Below the pieces are notes generated by a model. It worked only from the letters and a program-made list of their open reading frames with translations, ran no database searches and was not told where the DNA came from. Positions 45,193-52,508 of a stretch of 64,000 nt of DNA are shown piece by piece. Both the position numbers and the translations under genes were made by a program. Positions within the stretch are counted from its first letter, which is position 1; each line of letters opens with the position of its first letter. Source of the DNA: Sphingomonas colocasiae (GTDB lineage: Bacteria; Pseudomonadota; Alphaproteobacteria; Sphingomonadales; Sphingomonadaceae); contig NZ_JAINVV010000008.1 of assembly GCF_019880585.1 (NCBI RefSeq), forward strand, positions 372,001 to 436,000, given 5' to 3'.

Positions 45193-46086
45193 TTATGCGG
45201 CGAGAGGCGCGGCCGGGCGACGCGATCGGACCAGCGTGGAAAGATAGACATCCTCCAGCCCGCCATCGACCTGCGTGAAGCCGTTGCCGGGATCCTTTTC
45301 GGAGAGGATATGCACGATCGTGCTGCCCGAGAGCAGGCGGGTGGAGATCACCTCGTAACCCGTCTTCACCTCTTCGAGACGGTCACGCTCGATGGTCTTG
45401 GCCCAGATGGTGCCGCGGCTGCGCCGGATCAGATCGGCGGGCGCGCCCTCCAGCTGGATGCGGCCGGCGGCGAGCACCGCCATGCTGGGGCAGAGATCGG
45501 CGACGTCCTCGACGATGTGGGTGGAGAGGATGACGACGACATTCTGGCCGATCTCGACGAGCAGATTGTAGAAGCGGTTGCGCTCCTCGGGATCGAGGCC
45601 CGCGGTCGGCTCGTCGACGATGATCAGTTGGGGATTGCCGATCAGCGCCTGGGCGATGCCGAAGCGCTGGCGCATGCCGCCGGAATAGCCCGCGACCGCC
45701 TTGTTGCGATGGGTCCAGAGATTGGTCTGGTTGAGCAAGGTCTCGACCGTCGCCTTGCGGTCGGCCTTGTTGGCGATTCCCTTCAGCGACACCATATGGT
45801 CGAGCAGGTCATAGGCCGAGACGCGCGGATAGACGCCGAAATCCTGCGGCAGATAGCCGAGCGTGGAGCGTAGCCGGGTGGGTTCGGCCAGCACGTCGAT
45901 ATCGCCGAAGCGAATCGAGCCCGCAGTCGGCGTCTGAAGCGTGGCGATCGTTCGCATCAGCGACGACTTGCCCGCGCCGTTGGGACCCAGCAGCCCGAAC
46001 ATGCCCTTGCCGATCGATATCGTGACACCGTTCAGAGCCCGTGTCCCGTTGGGATAGACGTGCTCGACACCATTCAGCTCCAACAA
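45193..46086 (-). CDS. ABC transporter ATP-binding protein, ABC-2 type (copy 2)
   Basis: This 297-residue ATPase partner of the following fusion has Walker A GPNGAGKSS, the phrase GYLPQDFGVYPRVSAYD, signature YSGGMRQR, Walker B LIIVDEPTAGLD and STHIVED. The C-terminal extension (TIWAKTIERDRLEEVKTGYE onward) matches that of the copy at 8494-9372, so the two ATPase/fusion pairs are ancient duplicates or arrived together. The gene diverges from a TetR regulator. Two tandem operator-like sequences at 46151-46190 lie about 65-105 bases from its start codon, so repression by TetR with release by a transported ligand is likely. Confidence 0.93.
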   Translation of the reverse strand: MLELNGVEHVYPNGTRALNGVTISIGKGMFGLLGPNGAGKSSLMRTIATLQTPTAGSIRFGDIDVLAEPTRLRSTLGYLPQDFGVYPRVSAYDLLDHMVSLKGIANKADRKATVETLLNQTNLWTHRNKAVAGYSGGMRQRFGIAQALIGNPQLIIVDEPTAGLDPEERNRFYNLLVEIGQNVVVILSTHIVEDVADLCPSMAVLAAGRIQLEGAPADLIRRSRGTIWAKTIERDRLEEVKTGYEVISTRLLSGSTIVHILSEKDPGNGFTQVDGGLEDVYLSTLVRSRRPAAPLAA

Positions 46087-46150
46087 GGCTTATCTCCTTA
46101 AAAACATGCGTAACCGGGTTGACGAGGGCGCACGGATCCGCCAATCGGAT

Positions 46151-46190
46151 TACCGACCGATATGGTCGGTTACCAACCAATTTGGACTGG
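46151..46190. promoter_or_regulatory. Tandem TetR operators
   Basis: Two 20-base blocks are head to tail. 46151-46170 is TACCGACCGA TATGGTCGGT and 46171-46190 is TACCAACCAA TTTGGACTGG. The first contains the perfect inverted repeat ACCGACC-GATAT-GGTCGGT. The second matches it at 14 of 20 positions. The 20-base repeat suggests cooperative binding of two dimers, as known for QacR-like regulators. It lies between the divergent ABC and tetR genes. Confidence 0.7.
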
Positions 46191-46240
46191 CGCAAGAAAT
46201 TTGTGTGCCGCCGGTCCGTTCGGTGGCAAGGCGGACGGCA

Positions 46241-46804
46241 ATGCCGAGACAGACCAAATCCGAGATCGACGACGAAATCCTCGACTGCGCGGCCGGGCTG
46301 TTCGCCCGGCACGGCTTCGCGCGCACCTCGATCCAGCAAATCGCCGAGGCACTGAAATATTCGAAAGCCGGGCTGCTTCATCACTATTCCAGCAAGCAGG
46401 CTCTGTTCGACGCGGTGATGGTGAAACACGAGGCGCAGACGAGCGAGCGACTCGACCATGTCCGCACATTCGCGCCGGGCATCGAGAGGGATCGCGAACT
46501 TGTCGAAGGCGCGGTCGACTTCGCTTATCAATGGCCGGGCATGGCAGAGTTCGGACATTATCTGTCGCGCGAACAGATCGGCGACAACCCGCGCCTGACG
46601 AAGCTCGGCCTCGACCTGCTGGTCGTGATGGGCGTCGACCTGACCGCGCCGGACATGCAACGGCTGACGCGCGCCTTCACCGCGCTGGCAGGTGCCAATT
46701 TCACCGCCCGGATGGCGGTGAAGATGGGCCTTCAGAAAGAATGGCGCGACATGATCATCGCGTCGGCGATGGATGCGCTGGGCCACAAGGCCCAGGACGA
46801 CTGA
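46241..46804 (+). CDS. TetR-family transcriptional regulator
   Basis: This 187-residue regulator has an N-terminal helix-turn-helix (EILDCAAGLFARHGFARTSIQQIAEAL, then KYSKAGLLHHYSSKQALFDAV), the standard TetR pattern. The C-terminal ligand domain is not assignable. The ATG at 46241 is chosen because the upstream open frame crosses the operators. It diverges from ABC ATPase copy 2, the usual arrangement for TetR control of an efflux or uptake system. The palindromes in the gap are the best candidates for its own binding. The ligand would be expected to be the transporter's substrate or an inducer made from it. Confidence 0.9.
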   Translation: MPRQTKSEIDDEILDCAAGLFARHGFARTSIQQIAEALKYSKAGLLHHYSSKQALFDAVMVKHEAQTSERLDHVRTFAPGIERDRELVEGAVDFAYQWPGMAEFGHYLSREQIGDNPRLTKLGLDLLVVMGVDLTAPDMQRLTRAFTALAGANFTARMAVKMGLQKEWRDMIIASAMDALGHKAQDD

Positions 46805-46990
46805 AGACCGCCAGCCGCGCGAACCCGCAGCCCGCAACGCGGCAGCGGATCCCGATCGCGCAAGACGGCCCCTGTCCATCGAATCTCCCGTCCACCCGCG
46901 GCGAACCTTTCCGCCGCTCACCCCCACCCGACGAGCCGCGATGCGAAACATCCGCATCATTTGGGCGCGAACGGGATTGATCATTCGTAG

Positions 46991-47010
46991 ATCGTATACT
47001 AAACACGATA
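46991..47010. promoter_or_regulatory. Candidate GntR operator upstream of the hydroxyproline operon
   Basis: The sequence ATCGTATACTAAACACGATA has ATCGT and ACGAT arms and contains TCGTATAC, the same 8-mer found in front of the permease gene at 50998-51005. It lies 83 bases before the DapA-family start. The remaining stretch from 46805 shows no gene. Confidence 0.5.
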
Positions 47011-47092
47011 CTGCGCTGAGGAGTGGAGTCAAGATCGCGGCCCGAGACAGGGCCAGCGTCCGGACGAAGTTCCTGGTTTGAAGGAGATTTCA

Positions 47093-48016
47093 GTGGCGGC
47101 TCAAAATCCATTGTGGTCGGGCGTCTATCCCGCCGCGACGACCCAGTTTTCGCAAGACGGATCGATCGACCTCGATGCGACCCAGCGGGTGCTGACCGCG
47201 CTGGTCGACGATGGAGTCGACGGACTGATTCTGCTGGGCACCTGCGGCGAGAATAATTCGCTCGACCCGGACGAGAAGCTGACCGTTCTGCGCGCCGGCG
47301 TCGAGGCGGTCGGCGGACGCGTGCCGCTGGTCGCGGGGGTTTCGGAGTTCACCACACGCCGCGCCGCCGCCTATGCGAAGGAAGCCGAAAAGATCGGCCT
47401 CGATGCGCTGATGGTGCTGCCAGCGATGGTCTATGTGCCGACGAGCGCTGAGCTGGGCACGCATTTCCGCACGGTGGCCGAGGCGACGGCGCTGCCGATC
47501 ATGCTCTACAACAATCCGCCCGCCTATCGCGTGAGCGTGGATTTCGCGACGCTCGATGCGCTGGAGGCGGTGCCGAACATAGTGGCGGTGAAGGAAAGCG
47601 CGCCGGATACACGCCGCTTCACCGATCTGCTCAACCGCTACGGCGACCGCTATTCGGTGATGGCCGGTCTCGACGATGTCGCGCTGGAAGGGCTGATGCT
47701 CGGCGCGTCGGGCTGGGTGTCGGGCCTCACCAGCGCCTTTCCGCAGGAATCGGTCGCGCTGGTCGCCGCCTTCTACCGCGGCGATATCGAGGAAGCGCGC
47801 AAGATCTATCGCTGGTTCATGCCGCTGCTGCACCTCGACGCGGAGCATGACCTGGTCCAATCGATCAAGCTGGCCGAGGAGATCATGGGCCGCGGATCGG
47901 AGCGGGTGCGCCTGCCGCGCCTGCCGCTGGCGGGCGAGCGGCGCGCCGAGGTGATCGCGATGGTCGAGGAAGCCGCGCGCACCCGACCCACACTCAGGGA
48001 GGCCATCGCAGCCTGA
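47093..48016 (+). CDS. DapA/NAL-family lyase, probable pyrroline-4-hydroxy-2-carboxylate deaminase
   Basis: This 307-residue class I aldolase-fold enzyme has the Schiff-base K167 in VAVKES, Tyr139 in LYNNPP and the GTCGENNSL phosphate-like loop in place of DapA's GTTGE. In hydroxyproline degradation such a protein deaminates and dehydrates the pyrroline formed by D-hydroxyproline oxidation to 2-oxoglutarate semialdehyde. AAGGAG six bases upstream fixes a GTG start at 47093. The next gene, a hydroxyproline epimerase, starts within the stop (TGATG), and the oxidase follows, which supports this assignment over lysine synthesis. It is the first gene of the operon and lies downstream of a candidate GntR site. 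Confidence 0.87.
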   Translation: MAAQNPLWSGVYPAATTQFSQDGSIDLDATQRVLTALVDDGVDGLILLGTCGENNSLDPDEKLTVLRAGVEAVGGRVPLVAGVSEFTTRRAAAYAKEAEKIGLDALMVLPAMVYVPTSAELGTHFRTVAEATALPIMLYNNPPAYRVSVDFATLDALEAVPNIVAVKESAPDTRRFTDLLNRYGDRYSVMAGLDDVALEGLMLGASGWVSGLTSAFPQESVALVAAFYRGDIEEARKIYRWFMPLLHLDAEHDLVQSIKLAEEIMGRGSERVRLPRLPLAGERRAEVIAMVEEAARTRPTLREAIAA

Positions 48017-49011
48017 TGCGCCACAGTTTCTTCTGCATCGACGGGCATACCGCCGGCAACCCGGTCCGCCTGGTGGCGGGCGGGGCGCCCCTGCTGCGCG
48101 GTTCGTCCATGGCCGAACGGCGGCAGGACTTTCTCACGCGCTTCGACTGGATCCGCACCGGCCTCTGCTTCGAGCCGCGCGGGCACGACATGATGTCGGG
48201 CGGTTTTCTCTATCCGCCCTGCGGCGACGCGGATGCCGCGATCCTGTTCATCGAGACCAGCGGCTGCCTGCCGATGTGCGGCCATGGTACGATCGGCATG
48301 ATCACCTTCGGGCTGGAAAACGGCCTGATCCAGCCGCGCGAACCAGGACGATTGACGGTAGAGGTGCCCGCGGGGACGATCGAGATCGCCTACGCCCAAG
48401 AGGGCAACCGGGTGCGTTCGGTGAAGATCCGCAACGTGCCGGCCTATGTCGCCCAGCGCGGCATCGCGATCGATGTCCCCGGCTTCGGGCCGCTGACGAT
48501 CGACGTCTCCTATGGCGGCAATTTCTATGCGATCATCGAGCCGCAGGGCGCCTATACCGGGCTGGACGATCTCGGCGCCGCGCGGATCGTGGAGCTGAGC
48601 CGCGTCGTCCGCGCGATGGTGCGCGAGGTCTATGAGCCGGTGCATCCAGAAGAGGCAAGCATCCGCGGCGTCAGCCATGTGCTGTGGGCGGACACGCCGA
48701 AGGGCGAGGGCGCCGACGGGCGCAATGCGGTGTTCTACGGCGAGCGCGCGATCGACCGGAGCCCCTGCGGCACCGGCACTTCGGCACGGCTGGCGCATCT
48801 CGCCGCGACCGGCAGACTGGCCGTGGGCGACCGCTTCGTCCACGAAAGCTATATCGGCAGCCGCTTCATCGGCCAGGTCGAGGCGTCGGCGAAGGTGGGC
48901 GGTATCGAGGGGATCATACCCTCGATCGAAGGGTCCGCCATCGCGACAGGTTACAACACGATCTGGATCGACCGCGAGGATCCGTTCTGGGCTGGGTTCA
49001 CGGTCGTTTGA
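48016..49011 (+). CDS. 4-hydroxyproline epimerase (proline racemase family)
   Basis: This 331-residue cofactor-independent epimerase converts trans-4-hydroxy-L-proline to cis-4-hydroxy-D-proline. Both catalytic cysteines are present: C88 in LPMCGHGTIG and C251 in DRSPCGTGTSA. The second one separates epimerases and racemases from the trans-3-hydroxyproline dehydratases, which carry Thr there. The HTAGNPVRLV start is also typical. Its ATG shares a base with the preceding stop, and its own stop overlaps the following TTG start, so three genes are translationally chained. Proline racemase activity cannot be excluded, but the neighbours indicate hydroxyproline. Confidence 0.92.
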   Translation: MRHSFFCIDGHTAGNPVRLVAGGAPLLRGSSMAERRQDFLTRFDWIRTGLCFEPRGHDMMSGGFLYPPCGDADAAILFIETSGCLPMCGHGTIGMITFGLENGLIQPREPGRLTVEVPAGTIEIAYAQEGNRVRSVKIRNVPAYVAQRGIAIDVPGFGPLTIDVSYGGNFYAIIEPQGAYTGLDDLGAARIVELSRVVRAMVREVYEPVHPEEASIRGVSHVLWADTPKGEGADGRNAVFYGERAIDRSPCGTGTSARLAHLAATGRLAVGDRFVHESYIGSRFIGQVEASAKVGGIEGIIPSIEGSAIATGYNTIWIDREDPFWAGFTVV

Positions 49012-50282
49012 ACGCGGCGCCCGCCACGACGATCGTGATCGGCAACGGCGTCGTGGGCCTCGCCTGTGCGATTGCGCTCCAGCGGCGCGGCATGCGGACG
49101 ACGATCGTTGCGCCCGACGAACCGTGGCGCGGCGCATCCTGGGGGAATGCCGGGCATATCGCGACCGAGCAGGTCGAACCGCTCGCCTCGCCCGCGGCCA
49201 TTCGCAGCGTTCCCAGGCGCCTGTTCATGCGCGGCGGTGCGCTGGCGCTGCCGCCCGGTGATGCGGCGACCTGGCTGCCCTTCGTGCTGAAATTGCTCCG
49301 CGCAAGCACCCCGACCCGGTTCGCGCATGGCAAGGCGGCGCTGAGCGCGGCACTTGCCCATGCGATGCCCGCCTGGGAGCGGCTGCTTGCCGATACGGGC
49401 CATCCCGGCCTGTTGCGCAGGGATGGGCATCTGGTGGTGTGGGAGAGCGCAGCCAGCGCCGAGGCGGGACGGGCGCATTGGCACGCGGCGGATATCGGCA
49501 CGGCGACGCTGGAGGACGTGCCCGCCGACGAACTCGCCGGATTGCAGCGCCTTGTCCGCCCCCGGATCGCAGGGGCACTCCGCTTTCGCGCCACCGGGCA
49601 GATCACCGATCCGGCGGCGCTGGGCCAGGCGCTTCAGGCCCGATTCCATGCCCTGGGCGGAGAGCGGCATATGGGCCGTGCGGTGCGGCTGTCGGGGCAG
49701 ACGGCCGCGCAGGTCATGCTCGACGATGGCGGCGAGCTGGCCGCCGATCTCGTGCTCGTCGCCGCGGGCGCGGCCTCGGCCGCGCTGCTGACGCCGCTGG
49801 GCGTTTCCGCGCCGCTGATTTCCGAGCGCGGCTATCACATCGAGACCACCACCACCGAATGGCCGGCCGGCATGCCGCCGATCGTGTTCGAGGACCGCTC
49901 GATGATCGTCACCCGGTTCGCGCATGGCTTGCGTGCCGCGAGCTTCGTCGAGTTCGCGCGCGGCGACCGCCAGCCTGACCGTCGCAAATGGGCGCGGCTG
50001 CGCGCTCATGCGGAGGCGCTGGGACTGGGGTTCCACGACCGGACGAGCGAGTGGATGGGCGCCCGTCCCACCCTGCCCGACTATCTCCCCGCGATCGGCC
50101 GCCTCCGCGACCGGCCGGCCATCGCCTACGCGTTCGGACACCAGCATCTGGGACTGACGTTGGCGGCAGTGACCGGCGAGGCGGTCGGCGCGATGATTTG
50201 CAACGAAACCGCCACGTTGAACCTGTCCCCCTTCGCCCTGGCCCGCTTCGGGCGAGCGCGCTCGCAAGGAACAAATATATGA
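49008..50282 (+). CDS. FAD-dependent D-amino-acid oxidase/dehydrogenase, probable D-hydroxyproline dehydrogenase
   Basis: This 424-residue DAO-family flavoprotein has a dinucleotide-binding start TTIVIGNGVVGLACAIALQ (GxGxxG), GASWGNAGHIATEQ, and the C-terminal FAD segment FGHQHLGLTLAAVTGE. The start is read as TTG at 49008, overlapping the epimerase stop (TTGA), because no ATG or GTG precedes the FAD motif. It should oxidise cis-4-hydroxy-D-proline to the pyrroline used by the DapA-family enzyme. It is a single-chain enzyme rather than the heteromeric dehydrogenase found in some pseudomonads. It ends 15 bases before the GntR gene. Confidence 0.9.
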   Translation: MNAAPATTIVIGNGVVGLACAIALQRRGMRTTIVAPDEPWRGASWGNAGHIATEQVEPLASPAAIRSVPRRLFMRGGALALPPGDAATWLPFVLKLLRASTPTRFAHGKAALSAALAHAMPAWERLLADTGHPGLLRRDGHLVVWESAASAEAGRAHWHAADIGTATLEDVPADELAGLQRLVRPRIAGALRFRATGQITDPAALGQALQARFHALGGERHMGRAVRLSGQTAAQVMLDDGGELAADLVLVAAGAASAALLTPLGVSAPLISERGYHIETTTTEWPAGMPPIVFEDRSMIVTRFAHGLRAASFVEFARGDRQPDRRKWARLRAHAEALGLGFHDRTSEWMGARPTLPDYLPAIGRLRDRPAIAYAFGHQHLGLTLAAVTGEAVGAMICNETATLNLSPFALARFGRARSQGTNI

Positions 50283-50290
50283 TATACGGG
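50277..50290. promoter_or_regulatory. Candidate GntR self-operator
   Basis: ATATGATATACGGG overlaps the oxidase stop and shares TATACGG with the site in front of the permease. It ends 7 bases before the GntR start codon, so it might allow autoregulation. It is a short match and on its own weak. Confidence 0.35.
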
Positions 50291-50297
50291 ATGAACC

Positions 50298-50954
50298 ATG
50301 TCAGGCCTCATCATTCGTAATCTTTCCGACCAACTCGTCGACCTGGTCCGCGACCGGATCCTGAACGGCTCGGTTTCGCCCGATCAGCCGATCCGGCAAG
50401 ATGCGCTCGCCGCCGAGCTCGGCGTCAGCAAGATCCCGCTGCGCGAGGCGCTGACCCGGCTCGAGCAGGAAGGGCTGGTCCGCAACCAGATCAACCGGGG
50501 CTATTTCGTCCGTTCGCTTGACGCGGCCGAAGCCGAGGAGGTCTATGCGCTCCGCCTGAAGCTGGAGCCGGACACGGTCGCGCTGGCCGCCAAGCGCGCG
50601 ACCGACGAAGACCGGCAGCACGCGATCGCGACGCATGCCGCGCTCGACGACGTGACCAACGCGCATGGCGACGGCGTCGGGGCGTTCAACCGGGCATTCC
50701 ACCTCGCGCTGATCCGCCCATCGGGCCAGGCGATCACCACGATCCTGCTCGAACGTCTGCATGTGCTGAGCGAGCGCTATGTGCGCAAGCATCTCGAACC
50801 GCTGGGCCGCGATGAGCGCGCCAACAGCGAGCATGACGAGATTCTGAAGCTGTGGCTGGCCCGTGACAAGGCGGTCGCGAAGCTGATGCACGCGCACATC
50901 AAGAAGACGGTCGTCGATCTGCGCGGACAGCTCTCCCAGCGCGGAAAAAGCTGA
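50298..50954 (+). CDS. GntR-family regulator, FadR/FCD subfamily
   Basis: This 218-residue regulator has an N-terminal winged helix (LVDLVRDRILNGSVSPDQPI, then LAAELGVSKIPLREALTRLEQEGLV) and an all-helical FCD effector domain with D, H and H metal-binding candidates (FNRAFHLALI, HDEILKLWLARD, MHAHIKKTVVDLR). FCD regulators usually respond to organic or amino acids of the pathway they sit in. It lies inside the hydroxyproline gene run and before the permease, with TCGTATAC-type sequences near the operon start, near itself and before the permease. A repressor released by hydroxyproline or a downstream acid is the likely role. Confidence 0.9.
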   Translation: MSGLIIRNLSDQLVDLVRDRILNGSVSPDQPIRQDALAAELGVSKIPLREALTRLEQEGLVRNQINRGYFVRSLDAAEAEEVYALRLKLEPDTVALAAKRATDEDRQHAIATHAALDDVTNAHGDGVGAFNRAFHLALIRPSGQAITTILLERLHVLSERYVRKHLEPLGRDERANSEHDEILKLWLARDKAVAKLMHAHIKKTVVDLRGQLSQRGKS

Positions 50955-50982
50955 CCGCCGACGACCTCCCCCGCTTGCGATT

Positions 50983-51013
50983 TTGACTTGTCGTATTTCG
51001 TATACGGTATAAC
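50983..51013 (+). promoter_or_regulatory. Permease promoter with embedded GntR site
   Basis: TTGACT (50983-50988) and TATAAC (51008-51013) are separated by 19 bases, a loose sigma-70 pair. Between them lies the palindrome CGTATACG (50999-51006), which shares TCGTATAC with 46992-46999. A repressor there would block RNA polymerase. Confidence 0.5.
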
Positions 51014-51063
51014 AAGGTCGCAGGCGCACCGGCGCCATGGTCAATCGGACAGGGGAGCGTCGC

Positions 51064-52488
51064 GTGGCAGGAAGTTGGCTGGGGCCGCGCAGGCCGATCG
51101 AGATCGCGACCGATGGCGAGAACGGACTGCGCAAGACACTGAGCTGGCCGCATCTTGTCGGCCTGGGCGTTGGCGCGATCGTGGGCACCGGCATCTATAC
51201 GCTCACCGGCGTCGGTGCCGAGCGCGCGGGTCCCGCGATCATCCTGGCTTTCGCGGTGGCTGGCGTGGTGTGCGCCTGCGCGGCGCTTGCCTATGCGGAG
51301 ATGGCGACGCTGATGCCGACGTCGGGCGGCGCCTATACCTACACCTATTCCGTGCTCGGCGAGACGCTGGCCTGGATCGTCGGCTGGAGCCTGATCCTCG
51401 AATATTCGCTCGCCTGCTCGACCGTGGCGGTCGGCTGGTCGGGCTATCTGGTCGGCTGGATGCAGTCGTTGGGCATATATCTGCCGCCGGCGATTCTGGC
51501 GGGGCCGCATGCCGGGGGCATCGTCAATCTGCCCGCGGTGGCGGTGGCGCTGGCGATCGCGGGCATGCTGATCGCAGGCACGCGCGAGAGCGCGACCTTC
51601 AACATCATCCTGGTGGCGATCAAGCTCACCGCGCTCACCGCCTTCGTCGCACTGGCCTTGCCCGCCTTCGATGCCGACAAGTTCACCCCCTTCATGCCCT
51701 ATGGCTTCGGCAGCGAGGTGATCGAAGGCAAGACGCGCGGCGTAATGGCCGCCGCGGCGATCGTGTTCTTCGCCTTTTACGGCTTCGACGCGGTAGCGAC
51801 CTCCGCCGAGGAAGCGCGCAATCCCGGTCGCGACCTGACCATCGGCATTCTGGGATCGATGGCGGTCTGCACGCTGATCTACATGTTCGTCGCGGTCAGC
51901 GCGATCGGCGCGGTGAACTATCTCCAGCTCGGCACATCGGCCGAGCCGCTGGCATTCGTGCTGCGCTCGCTGGACCATCCCTTCGCCGCCTGGGCGATCG
52001 GGCTGGCGGCGCTGATCGCCCTGCCTTCGGTGATCCTGGTGATGATGTACGGACAGAGCCGCATCTTTTTCGTGATGGCGCGCGATGGGCTGCTGCCGCG
52101 CTTCCTGAGCCGCGTATCGCCGCGCTCGGGTGCGCCGACCACGATCACCGCGGTGACCGGCGTGTTCGTGGCGGTGGTGGCGGGCTTCTTCCGGCTGGAC
52201 GAAATCGCCGAACTCGCCAATGCCGGCACGCTGGTGGCGTTCATCGCCGTGGCGGTGTGCATGATGGTGCTCCGTCGTCGCGCGCCCGATCTGCCGCGCG
52301 TGTTCCGCTGCCCGCAGCCCTATCTGATCGGCACGCTCGCGACGCTCGGCTGCATCTATCTGCTGATCAGCCTGCCCACCCACACGCTGACGCGCTTCGC
52401 GATCTGGAATGTGGCGGGCATCGCTTTCTATGTGCTCTACAGCCGCACGCGCAGCGCGCTCGGTTCGAAGAATGACCATCCGGCATGA
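51064..52488 (+). CDS. APC-family amino-acid permease (474 residues)
   Basis: This is an inner-membrane transporter with about 12 helices. Helix 1 reads LGVGAIVGTGIYTLTGVGAE, then YAEMATLMPTSGGAYTYTY, and FFAFYGFDAVATSAEEARNP in helix 6. It is related to the other permease in the window (28094-29677) but distinct. AGGGGAG six bases upstream supports a GTG start at 51064; an ATG at 51037 would add nine residues. Following the GntR gene and the hydroxyproline enzymes, it probably imports hydroxyproline, proline or a related amino acid. Its stop overlaps the ATG of an alternative upstream start for the CehA-like gene, so the two are co-transcribed. Confidence 0.9.
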   Translation: MAGSWLGPRRPIEIATDGENGLRKTLSWPHLVGLGVGAIVGTGIYTLTGVGAERAGPAIILAFAVAGVVCACAALAYAEMATLMPTSGGAYTYTYSVLGETLAWIVGWSLILEYSLACSTVAVGWSGYLVGWMQSLGIYLPPAILAGPHAGGIVNLPAVAVALAIAGMLIAGTRESATFNIILVAIKLTALTAFVALALPAFDADKFTPFMPYGFGSEVIEGKTRGVMAAAAIVFFAFYGFDAVATSAEEARNPGRDLTIGILGSMAVCTLIYMFVAVSAIGAVNYLQLGTSAEPLAFVLRSLDHPFAAWAIGLAALIALPSVILVMMYGQSRIFFVMARDGLLPRFLSRVSPRSGAPTTITAVTGVFVAVVAGFFRLDEIAELANAGTLVAFIAVAVCMMVLRRRAPDLPRVFRCPQPYLIGTLATLGCIYLLISLPTHTLTRFAIWNVAGIAFYVLYSRTRSALGSKNDHPA

Positions 52489-52508
52489 CGCGGTCGCCGG
52501 AGCGGAAT

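Noticed and set aside
47093-48016. DapA of lysine synthesis
   Set aside because: The GTTGE loop is changed to GTCGEN, and the gene is chained to hydroxyproline epimerase and oxidase genes.
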